Shown here: piece after piece, positions 35,701 through 47,811 of the stretch | How positions within the stretch are numbered: the stretch's first letter is position 1 | How the letters are laid out: every line of letters begins with the position of its first letter | Assembly: GCA_033239005.1 (NCBI GenBank) | Contig: BSQZ01000125.1 | Coordinates: 441,501 to 505,500 of the forward strand | DNA length: 64,000 nt | From: Lamellibrachia satsuma | Lineage: Eukaryota; Annelida; Polychaeta; Sabellida; Siboglinidae | Reading direction: 5' to 3' | Position numbers and translations under genes: made by a program | The notes under the pieces: generated by a model | The model's input: only the letters and a program-made list of their open reading frames with translations | Databases searched by the model: none | What the model was told of the DNA's origin: nothing

Positions 35701-38700
35701 CGTAGCCAGTGCCTGGGTCTGTTCAGTCTGGTGGTCAACTGTCGTGTCCTTGTCGTAGCCAGTGCCTGGGTCTGTTCAGTCTGGTGGTCAACTGTCATGT
35801 CCTTGTGGTAGCCAGCGCCTGGGTCTGTTCAGTCTGGTGGTCAACTGTCGTGTCCTTGTTGTAGCCAGTGCCTGGGTCTGTTCAGTCTGGTGGTCAACTG
35901 GCATGTCCTTGTCGTAGCCAGTGCCTGGGTCTGTTCAGTCTGGTGGTCAACTGTCGTGTCCTTGTTGTAGCCAGCGCCTGGGTCAGTCGTGATGGAAGAG
36001 CAGCAGCACCAACAAGATGCTCAGACTGAGAGGATTCTGAAGCTGATGAGGAGACAACTCTCACTTCCGCTGATGGGTGAGTCAGAGTCTCCACTATAGA
36101 GTCAATAAATGAGACAACTCTCATTTCTACTGGTGGGTTAGTCAGAGTCTACACCATAGAGTTAATAAATGAGACAACTCTCACTTACACTGATGGGTGA
36201 GTCAGAGTATCCACTATAGAGTCAATAAATGAGACAACTATCACTTCCACTGATGGGTGAGTCAGAGTCTACACCATAGAGTCAATAAATGAGACAACTC
36301 TCACTTACACTGATGGGTGAGTCAGAGTCTCCACTAATAATATATACTTTTTATTTATTCACCATCAAATCCGGGACTAGTGCCCCGTTCACGGGTGATT
36401 ACAAATCGGCAAACTTTTAAGAGACAAAGATGCTTTTAAGAGAAATAAATAAAAAGTAAAATTAGGAAACAAAATGCTAATATGTATACATTCGTACATA
36501 TAAATAAACCTATGTATAGTAAAATTGCAGGTAAGTGCAATGATAAAGCAAACGATTTGCAAAAGTGCTGAACACCTGGTCATATTGGATAATAAATAAT
36601 AAAAGCCTACATTATATTAAATAGGTTAAAAAGATACTAAAAAGTTAATTAAACCTAAGATAAATAAAACTATACATTAGTAAAACTGTATACATGAATA
36701 ATACCAAGGTTAAATGAGGTCTGATTAAATTAGTTTAAGAACAGAAATGTCTTCAGTAGTTTTCCAAACTGCCTGGTGTTCTGGATCGCGCGTAGTTCCA
36801 GTGGCAGAGAGTTCCACAATGTCGGCCCAGCAAACGCCCGGCGACCGTAACCTTCTAGGTTTACGCGTGGAACATCAAGAAGTAAACCACCACCAGAGCG
36901 TAGGGTCCTGCGTGGCGAGTGACGATGTAGCAGTGAGGCAAGATACACTGGCGTGCCTGCATACAGTGCCGTGTGTACAACCATAGGTAATTTGTACTCG
37001 ATACGCTTTCTCACTGGGAGCCAGTGTAGGTGTTGCAGGACAGCAGTGATAGATCGCCGATCATCTCGTCGAAGTTGCATCACAACACGAGCGGCTGAGC
37101 ATTGAACCCTCTCTAGACGGTGCAGCAGACGGTCAGATAAGCCAAAGAGCATAGCATTGCCATAGTCGAGTCTTGATGTCACAAGTGCATGGACAAGGCA
37201 TTTGCAGACATTGATAGTCATTGCCCCTCGTGCCCGTGCAATTCTCGAGAGATGGTAGTAAGCACTTCGACATGCATTTGCCACCTGCGTCACCATCGAC
37301 AAATCAGCATCGATTGCAATGCCAAGGTCACGGACGATGGTCGATGTAGCTACATATTGTCCGCAGACGTCAACGTGCTCAATGTGTATTGGTCTGCACA
37401 AGCTCGATGAGTGTATGACAATTGCTTCCGTTTTGCTCTCGTTGAGAACCAGTCCGTTGTCATAGAGCCACGTTTTAACTTCACTGATGCACGCCTCCAT
37501 TCGGATAAGAGCATTTGTATGGCCAAACGGTGGGAAATCAACGTATAACTGCGTATCATCGGCGTACAGATGGTGGTGTACGTCCTGTCAGTTGAGTAAA
37601 TTCGTTAGAGGCGCAATGTAGGTGTTGAAGAGCACCGGCCCAAGAACCGACCCCTGTGGAACTCCAGATCTCATCACGGTACATTCAGACCTTCTTTCCC
37701 GACACGCACGGCAGAGGTACGACCATATAGGTATGACGCCAACCATGCATGCGCTTCGCCGTGTATGCCAAAGCCATACAGTCTCCATAGTAGGATGTCG
37801 TGCTTTATTGTGTCGAAGGCTGCTGTTAAATCAATAGAATCTATAGAGTCAATAAATGAGACAACTATCACTTCCACTGATGGGTGAGTCAGAGTCTACA
37901 CCATAGAGTCAATAAATGAGACAACTCTCACTTCCACTGATGGGTAAGTCAGAGTCTCCACTATAGAGTCAATAAATGAGACAACTATCACTTCCACTGA
38001 TGGGTGAGTCGGAGTCTACACCATAGAGTCAATAAATGAGGCAACTCTCACTTCCACTGATGGGTGAGTCAGAGTCTACACCATAGAGTCAATAAATGAG
38101 GCAACTCTCACTTCCACTGATGGGTGAGTCAGAGTCTCCACCATTGAGTCAATAAATGAGACAACTCTCACTTCCACTGATGGGTGAGTCAGAGTCTACA
38201 CCATAGAGTCAATAAATGAGGCAACTCTCACTTCCACTGATGGGTGAGTCGGAGTCTACACCATAGAGTCAACAAATGAGACAACTCTCACTTCCACTGA
38301 TGGGTTAGTCAGAGTCTCCACCATAGAGTCAACAAATGAGACAGCTCTCACTTCCACTGATGGGTGAGTCAGAGTTCACACCATAGAGTCAATACATGCT
38401 TATGCCAGCTTGCCCAGAGTTTACTGAATGTGATTTAGACAACACTAACAGTACTGTGTTGTTTGTGTTGTACAATGACATAGTGGTTTTAACGTTGGAC
38501 TATTATTCAAGAGAATCAGGGTTCGAATCCTCTTGCTATTGTTTTAAAGCCTGTGCATTTTTGTTAACTCCATATAGCGACAGTTCAGTCAGCTGTATGA
38601 GTGAGTACCTGGCTATAGATAGTGGTGGATATTTGAACTAATAGTTTTCGTACAGTAAGTGCAGCATGGCTGAATGCTTTCCAGAGAAGTCAAGGTGGCG

Positions 38701-41700
38701 TTGGAATGAAAGGTCTGCCGGGGGGTGAAGTGTAAAGCACTTTGAACAGTCCCAAGGATTGGATATGACATTATTTAAGAACTTACCTTTGAGCAGTCCC
38801 AAGGACTAGATATGACATTATTTAAGAACTTACCTTTGAGCAGTCCCAAGGATTGGATATGACATTATTTAAGAACTTACCTTTGAGCAGTCCCAAGGAC
38901 TGGATATGACATTATTTAAGAACTTACCTTTGAGCAGTCCCAAGGATTGGATATGACATTATTTAAGAACTTACCTTTGAGCAGTCCCAAGGACTGGATA
39001 TGACATTATTTAAGAACTTACCTTTGAGCAGTCCCAAGGATTGGATATGACATTATTTAAGAACTTACCTTTGAGCAGTCCCAAGGACTGGAATCAACAT
39101 TATTTAAGAACTTACCTTTAACTTTTACTTTTATTTCTGTCAGAGATTTGTGCTTTGTTACAGACATGAAGCAGACGTTTGCAGAGTACAAGGGGTGGGT
39201 TGACCCGGTGGAGCCCCATGTCAGGGAGGCCTATGAGAAGGCTCTGAGGAAGATGAAGCAGTTGAAGCCGTACGAGGACGCTCTCGTAGGTCAAACAATC
39301 AATGCAGATAACACTCTAAGTTGCATTAGTATTTATTCTAAAAAACTTGTGTCTTGTGCTAGAGGAAGTGAGGCTAGACAAAACAGGTGGTCTCTAGAAA
39401 TCTACAAATAAAAATGACCTCCTGTGTTAGTTCACCCCCTAGTGGCTGTATGAAGTACTCATTCTTATGGAATAAATGAATGGTGCAAATTATCTGCCGT
39501 GCAAATGTTAGCTGCATTAATATGTAAAAAACAGTAGTTTATCTGTCTCTTTTAAAAGACTGATAGATAATTTGTTCTTTCATTTGATAAGTTTTTTCCA
39601 CAATAACTTATTATTTTACTCTATATGATTATGCACCTATTGATTGGTTGCCAGGCATCAGCTGATCCGCCACGGTTGAGTGAGTACCAGGCATACATAG
39701 ACTACGAGTTGAAGCAAGGCCAGCCGACCCGTGTACAGTGCATCTATGAGCGGGCGCTCCAAGAGAACTGTCTTGTGACAGACTTGTGGCTGCACTACAC
39801 CAAGTATCTGGTGAGGCTGTTTAACCACAGGCCTAATGTTGACTGCCGTGGACAGACAGACACAGATGGACGGACAGACAGGCAGGCACAGATGGACGGA
39901 TGGATGGACAGGCAGGCAGTCACAGATGCTATACAGATGCATGTCATTTTAGCAGCAAGGATACAGTTATGTACCTGCTTTTCCTAAAATATGTTAAGTG
40001 CAATGTACAAAAAATGTAATATGATTTTTATAAAATCATGTAATTTAGTTTTGAGAAATGTCCTCGTTTTTCAAAATTGTCTAATTTGTCGTCATTGTAT
40101 AAACATCTGACTATATTGGTGATCATCTGTAAATTAAAGGATTTTCATTCGCCTTGTCTCACTGCCTGACAATGCTTACGGAGCACGTGCAGTGTCATAT
40201 TGTTACTGTCAAAGCCTGGGCCACCGTACTTTTCTGTGATATCTTCTCACCCAAAAGTATTTGAGTTCTTAATTTACTCATCCACTAACAATTTGAGCTC
40301 AAAATATTACCTAAGATGACTTGGGTCTTGCTCCTTTTATTGTTTTCCGCAGCTTACTGGTGACTGTGTAAACACACCAGGTGCTTCATATTGTTGGTGT
40401 CACCTTTGGTGGACAGACAGTTGCTTCATATTGCTGGTGTCACCTTTGGTGGACAGACAGTTGCTTCATATTGTTGGTATCACCTTTGGTGGACAGACAG
40501 TTGCTTCATATTGTTGGTGTCACCTTTGGTGGACAGACAGTTGCTTCGTATTGTGGGTGTCACCTTTGGTGGACAGACAGTTGCTTCGTATTGTGGGTGT
40601 CACCTTTGGTGGACAGACAGTTGCTTCGTATTGTGTCACTGATTGTTTTCACTAAATGTGCAAACTCTAATTATATCTTGTTTTTCCAATAAACAATGAC
40701 TTTAACAAGGTTTAACAAGGGTACACAAACTACACATGTGCCACAGGTGACCAACAGTGTATATAAAACTGTGCACACATACAAGGGTTAAGTCATATAA
40801 TTGTGCACACATATGAGGGTTAAGTCATATATTTTTCTTCTGCCTTCTTTTTTTACATTATGTCAAGATTGTTAAAACATTAAAATCTGAGTAGCAACGC
40901 TGTTCACAAAAACAAACAAACAAACATATTAAACTATTAAAGGAAAGCCTTCATTGGTGTGCTAAACGCCACAGAGGTTGAGGCATTGTCACAGAGGTTG
41001 AGACATTGCCACAGAGGTTGGGACATTGCCACAGAGGTTGAGACATTGCCACAGAGATTGCTGTATGACAGTAAAAGACAGAGATTGCTGTATGACAGTA
41101 AAAGACAGAGATTGCTGTATGACAGTAAAAGACAGAGATCACTGTATGACAGTAAAGACGGAGGTTGCTGTATGACAGTAAAATACAGAGATTGCTGTAT
41201 GACAGTAAAAGACAGAGATCGCTGTATGACAGTAAAAGACAGATATTGCTGTATGACAGTAAAAGACAGAAATCGCTGTATGACAGTTAAGACAGAGATC
41301 GCTGTATGACAGTTAAATGCCGACCAATAAATCTTCACCTTTGAAAGTAAAATATAACATTTTTCATTGGATGATTTGATGTTTCATCAAATTCCCGTTT
41401 TACACAGTTTCTGGTGGTAAATATCTACGGCAATGAAGATAAGATCATGAAGTGTAACATTAATTTACATGAACTTTGAGAAAAACAAAATTGAGAGAAC
41501 TGGGGCATTTTAAGGATACAAAACCCTGCATCAGTTGATCAATAAGAACAGTTGACTGATGTCTTGTGTAGAAGATTTGTTCACTCATCACGTATTGTTT
41601 GTTGACTCAGGACTGCACCCTACAGATAGAGTCTGTGTGTCTAGGGGTGCATGAGAGGGCGATACGCAACTGTCCGTGGGCGTGTCCACTCTGGCTGGGG

Positions 41701-44700
41701 TACATCCGTGCCCTAGAACGATACGTCCAGTCACATGACACCATCAAAGGTGACCTTGAAACAATTCTTCTCACAGTTATTCTGTTTTGCTAAAGGTGAA
41801 ATTTACTTTGCCATTTGGATTTTATTTCAGGAATATACCTTTGGTAGTATGTCATCTCTTTCAATTTATTGCTACATTTAGTAAAATATGATAATAGTAT
41901 ATTATATTACATTAATGCATAAAGTTGACTAACGTTTCAGGTTGGAACTTGCAATAGTTTGATTGAACTGTGTTGTGATATACCTTCTGTACTTTGTCCT
42001 GTAGTTCAAATTCTTACTACATGTAGTAGAATATGATACTATTTTATTTTACCTCAATGAGAAAACTTTTGATGAAGTATTACATTTACTGTTTAATGTA
42101 TTCTCATACACATATTTATTCATCAGTTGTGTCATCTGTAAAGTGGTGTCACCTGTAAAGTGATATCATCTGTAAAGTGGTGTCACCTGTAAAGTGATAT
42201 CATCTGTAAAGTGGTGTCACCTGTAAAATGATATCATCTGTAAAGTGGTGTCACCTGTAAAGTGATATCATCTGTAAAGTGGTGTCACCTGTAAAGTGAT
42301 ATCACCTGTAAAGTGATATTATCTGTAAAGTGATATCATCTGTAAAGCCGGTATGCTCCATTGCAGAGACATTTGAGAGAGCATTTGGTGTTGGGTTTGG
42401 CCAGACGGATGACATGCTGCAGCTATGGCTTGCCTACTGTGACTATCTTCGACGCAGGATAAACTGGCAATCTGGTAGGCAGCTCTCTTCACTGGATGTT
42501 TGCCTTGTGTAGGCTCTGACAACAACTTTCTCCTAATGAACATTCAAATATTTTCGTAAAACTATTTGCCTAACTGCAACTCACGTTCATGTGCAGTTAT
42601 GAATTATTTGAAAAGTAGGTTGTGTTTATGTTTATTTAATTCTGGATAATTTGATATCTCAGTCCCAGCTAGAACAAAAACTGAACACACATTGAAGCAG
42701 GTCATGCAGCTTCCTCACTTGTCTTATCTTACACTGTATTTGGAACTCATTTGTAAATAAGATATACTTTTGTTTCAGAACATTCATCTGAATTGGAAGA
42801 ATTGAGAAGTGTGTTTGATAAAGCCATAAGTTCTCTAGAAGGTAAGTAGTGACACCTGATTGATGAGAAATGGAATAATTTAACATGTCTGCTCAGCAAA
42901 TGACATTGTTCAACGTAATGTTGTGGTGACCAGGACGGCCCAGCTTCCTTACTTATGTTGTGATGGCCAGGACGGCCCAGCTTCCTTACTTATGTTGTGA
43001 TGGCCAGGACAGCTCAGCCTCCTTACTTATGTTGTGATGGCCAGGACGGCCCAGCTTCCTTACTTATGTTGTGATGGCCAGGACGGCCCAGCTTCCTTAC
43101 TTATGTTGTGATGGCCAGGACGGCCCAGCTTCCTTACTTATGTTGTGATGACCAGGACAGCTCAGCCTCCTTACTTATGTTGTGATGGCCAGGACAACCC
43201 AGCTTCCTTACTTACATTATGATGGCCAGGACAGTCCAGCTTCCTTGCTTATGTTGTGATGGCCAGGACAGCCCAGCCTCCTTACTTATGTTGTGATGGC
43301 CAGGACAGCCTAGCCTCCTTACTTACATTGTGATGGCCAGGACAGCCCAGCTTCCTTACTTATGTTGTGATGGCCAGGACAGCCCAGCTTCCTTGCTTAT
43401 GTTGTGATGGCCAGGACGGCCCAGCCTCCTTACATTGTGATGGCCAGGACAGCCCAGATTCCTTGCTTGTGTTATGATGGCCAGGACAGCCCAGCCTCCT
43501 TACTTATGTTGTGGTGACCAGGACGGCCCAGCTTCCTTACTTATGTAGTGATGGCCAGGACAGCTCAGCCTCCTTACTTACATTGTGATGGCCAGGACAG
43601 CCCAGCTTCCTTACTTACATTATGATGGCCAGGACAGTCCAGCTTCCTTGCTTATGTTGTGATGGCCAGGACAGCCCAGCCTCCTTACTTATGTTGTGAT
43701 GGCCAGGACAGCCCAGCCTCCTTACTTATGTTGTGATGGCCAGGACAGCCTAGCCTCCTTACTTACATTGTGATGGCCAGGACAGCCCAGCTTCCTTACT
43801 TATGTTGTGAGGCCAGGACAGCCCAGCCTCCTTACTTACGTTGTGATGGCCAGGACAGCCCAGCTTCCTTGCTTATGTTGTGATGGCCAGGACGGCCCAG
43901 CCTCCTTACTTACATTGTGATGGCCAGGACAGCCCAGATTCCTTGCTTGTGTTGTGATGGCCAGGACAGCCCAGCCTCCTTACTTACGTTGTGATGGCCA
44001 GGACACCCTAGCCTCCTTACTTACATTGTGATGGCCAGGACAGCCCAGCTTCCTTGCTTATGTTGTGAGGCCAGGACAGCCCAGCCTCCTTACTTACATT
44101 GTGATGGCCAGGACAGCCCAGATTCCTTGCTTGTGTTGTGATGGCCAGGACAGCCCAGCCTCCTTACTTATGTTGTGGTGACCAGGACGGCTCAGCTTCC
44201 TTACTTATGTAGTGATGGCCAGGACAGCTCAGCCTCCTTACTTACATTGTGATGGCCAGGACAGCCCAGCTTCCTTACTTACATTATGATGGCCAGGACA
44301 GTCCAGCTTCCTTGCTTATGTTGTGATGGCCAGGACAGCCCAGCCTCCTTACTTATGTTGTGATGGCCAGGACAGCCCAGCCTCCTTACTTACGTTGTGA
44401 TGGCCAGGACACCCTAGCCTCCTTACTTACATTGTGATGGCCAGGACAGCCCAGTTTCCTTACTTATGTTGTGATGGCCAGGACAGCCCAGCCTCCTTAC
44501 TTACGTTGTGATGGCCAGGACAGCCCACCCTCCTTACTTACATTGTGATGGCCAGGACAGCCCAGCCTCCTTACTAACATTGTGATGGCCAGGACAGCCC
44601 AGCCTCCTTACTTATGTTGTGATGGCCAGGACAGCCCAGCCTCCTTACTTATATTGTGATGGCCAGGACAGCCGAGCCTCCTTACTTACGTTGTGATGGC

Positions 44701-47700
44701 CAGGACAGCCCAGCCTCCTTACTTATGTTGTGATGGCCAGGACAGCCCAGCCTCCTTATTTATGTTGTGATGGCCAGCACTGATGTGTGTTTGTGTGTGC
44801 ATTGACACACTGGTGTGTTTGTGTGTGTGTGTGCATGTGTGTGTGCATTGACACACTGGTGTGTGTGCATGCACTGGTGTGTGTGTGTGTGTGTGCGCGC
44901 ACATTGACACACTAATGTGTGTGTGTGCGCACATTGACACACTGATGTGTGCGTGCGCATTGGCATACTGATGTGTGTGTGTTTGTGTGTGTGTGCGTGC
45001 GTGCAAGCGTTCGTGTGTGCGTGCGTGCACATTGGCACACTGGTGTGTGTGCATGCATTGACACACTGATGTGTGTGCATGTTGACACACTGATGTGTGT
45101 ATACACTTACACATTTATGCGCATTGAATGTGGTTGATTTTAAAATATTTTGGCATATTATTATAAGAATTATTAAAAGAAATATAGTTATGTCTCAGAG
45201 TGTCGAATGTACCCACGATTTTCACAGAACTACTGTCATGTGACAACCACCAACATAGTCACATGGCACAGGAGGGCAGTTCAGACTGACGTTGATGAAT
45301 GGACCGAGAGGGTCTTGAACATTCGACACTCTGAGGTATCTAAACTTCCTTTAGTGTGGATTTAACAGAGTCTCGTAATAGTTGTTTTCGTGTTGCAGCA
45401 GTTGGTCCGACTGCCGACCCACAATGCATGCTGCTGAGATACTGGGCGAGAATAGAGGTTCGTCATCTACAGAAGTTGTCAGCATGTCACAGTCACATGG
45501 CATACACTGGATGTGACATGTCAATTTGATGTGACAAGTCATATACTTCTTGTATACTTCACAGTTAATGTTAAAAGTGACACATTTGACATGATAAATG
45601 ACACATTTGCTGCTACATGTCACACTTGCTGTTACACAACACACTTGCTGCTACATGACACACTTGCTGTTACACAACACACTTGCTGCTACATGTCACA
45701 CTTGCTGTTACACAACACACTTGCTGCTACATGTCACACTTGCTGCTACATGACACACTTGCTGCTACACGACACACTTGCTGCTACATGTCACACTTGC
45801 TGCTACATGATACACTTGCTGCTACATGACACACTTGCTGCTACACAACACTTGCTGCTACACGACACACTTGCTGCTACATGTCACACTTGCTGCTACA
45901 TGATACACTTGCTTCTACATGACACACTTGCTGCTACATGACACTTGCTGCTACACATCACACTTGCTGCTACATGTCACACTTGCTTCTACATGACACA
46001 CTTGCTGCTACATGACACACTTGCTGCTACACAACACTTGCTGCTATACGTCACACTTGCTGCTACATGTCACACTTGCTTCTACATGACACACTTGCTG
46101 CTACATGTCACACTTGCTGCTACATGACACACTTGCTGCTACATGACACACTTGCTGCTACACGACACTTGCTGCTACATGACACACTTGCTGCTACACG
46201 TCACATTTGCTGCTACATGATACACTTGCTGCTACACGTCATACTTGCTGCTACATGACACACTTGCTGCTACATGACACACTTGCTGCTACACGACACA
46301 CTTGCTGCTACATGTCACACTTGCTGCTACATGACACACTTGCTGCTACATGTCACACTTGCTGCTACATGTCACACTTGCTGCTACATGACACACTTGC
46401 TGCTACACAACACTTGCTGCTACACGACACACTTGCTGCTACACGTCACACTTGCTGCTACATGATACACTTGCTGCTACATGTCACACTTGCTTCTACA
46501 TGACACACTTGCTTCTACATGACACACTTGCTTCTACATGACACACTTGCTGTTACACAACACACTTGCTGCTATATGTCACACTTGCTGCTACATGACA
46601 CACTTGCTGCTACACGACACACTTGCTGCTACACGTCACACTTGCTGCTACACGTCACACTTGCTGCTACATGATACACTTGCTGCTACATGACACACTT
46701 GCTGCTACATGACACACTTGCTGCTACATGACACACTTGCTGCTACACGTCACACTTGCTGCTACATGTCACACTTGCTGCTACATGACACACTTGCTGC
46801 TACATGGCACACTTGCTGCTACATGACACACTTGCTGCTACATGACACACTTGCTGCTACATGTCACACTTGCTACATGTCACACTTGCTGCTACATGAT
46901 ACACTTGCTGCTACACGACACTTGCTGCTACATGACACTTGCTGCTACATGTCACACTTGCTGCTACATGTCACACTTGCTGCTACATGACACACTTGCT
47001 GCTACACGTCACACTTGCTGCTACATGACACACTTGCTGCTACATGATACACTTGCTGCTACATGTCACACTTGCTTCTACATGACACACTTGCTGCTAC
47101 ATGTCACACTTGCTGCTACATGACACACTTGCTGCTACATGACACACTTGCTGCTACATGTCACACTTGCTTCTACATGACACACTTGCTTCTACATGAC
47201 ACACTTGCTGCTACATGACACACTTGCTGCTACATGACACACTTGCTGCTACATGTCACACTTGCTGCTACATGTCACACTTGCTGCTACATCACACACT
47301 TGCTGCTACACGACACTTGCTGCTACACGACACACTTGCTGCTACACGTCACACTTGCTGCTACATGATACACTTGCTGCTACATGTCACACTTGCTTCT
47401 ACATGACACACTTGCTGCTACATGACACACTTGCTGCTACACGTCACACTTGGTGCTACATGTCACACTTGCTGCTAAATGTCACACCTACTGCTACATG
47501 TCACACTTGCTGCTACATGACACACTTGCTGCTACACGTCACACTTGCTGCTACATGACACACTTGCTGCTACACGTCACACTTGCTGCTACATGACACA
47601 CTTGCTGCTGCATGATACACTTGCTGCTACATAATGCACAATTTTAGTGAACATATTTGCTTGCAAATGCAATAATATTATTATTACTAACATTTATATA

Positions 47701-47777
47701 GTGCCATATATCCGGGGCCAACCCGTTCATAGGCGTGTACACACATTATAAAATGTACATGTAATCATAAGAAAAGT

Positions 47778-47811
<34 letters not shown>

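Noticed and set aside
36730..37500. Intact 256-codon minus-strand ORF as a possible host gene
   Set aside because: Its sequence is the C-terminal RT region of a CR1/L2-like LINE, and it lies in a 5'-truncated insertion within an array.
44719..45137. His/Thr-rich open frames
   Set aside because: Generated by the TG-rich compound microsatellite.
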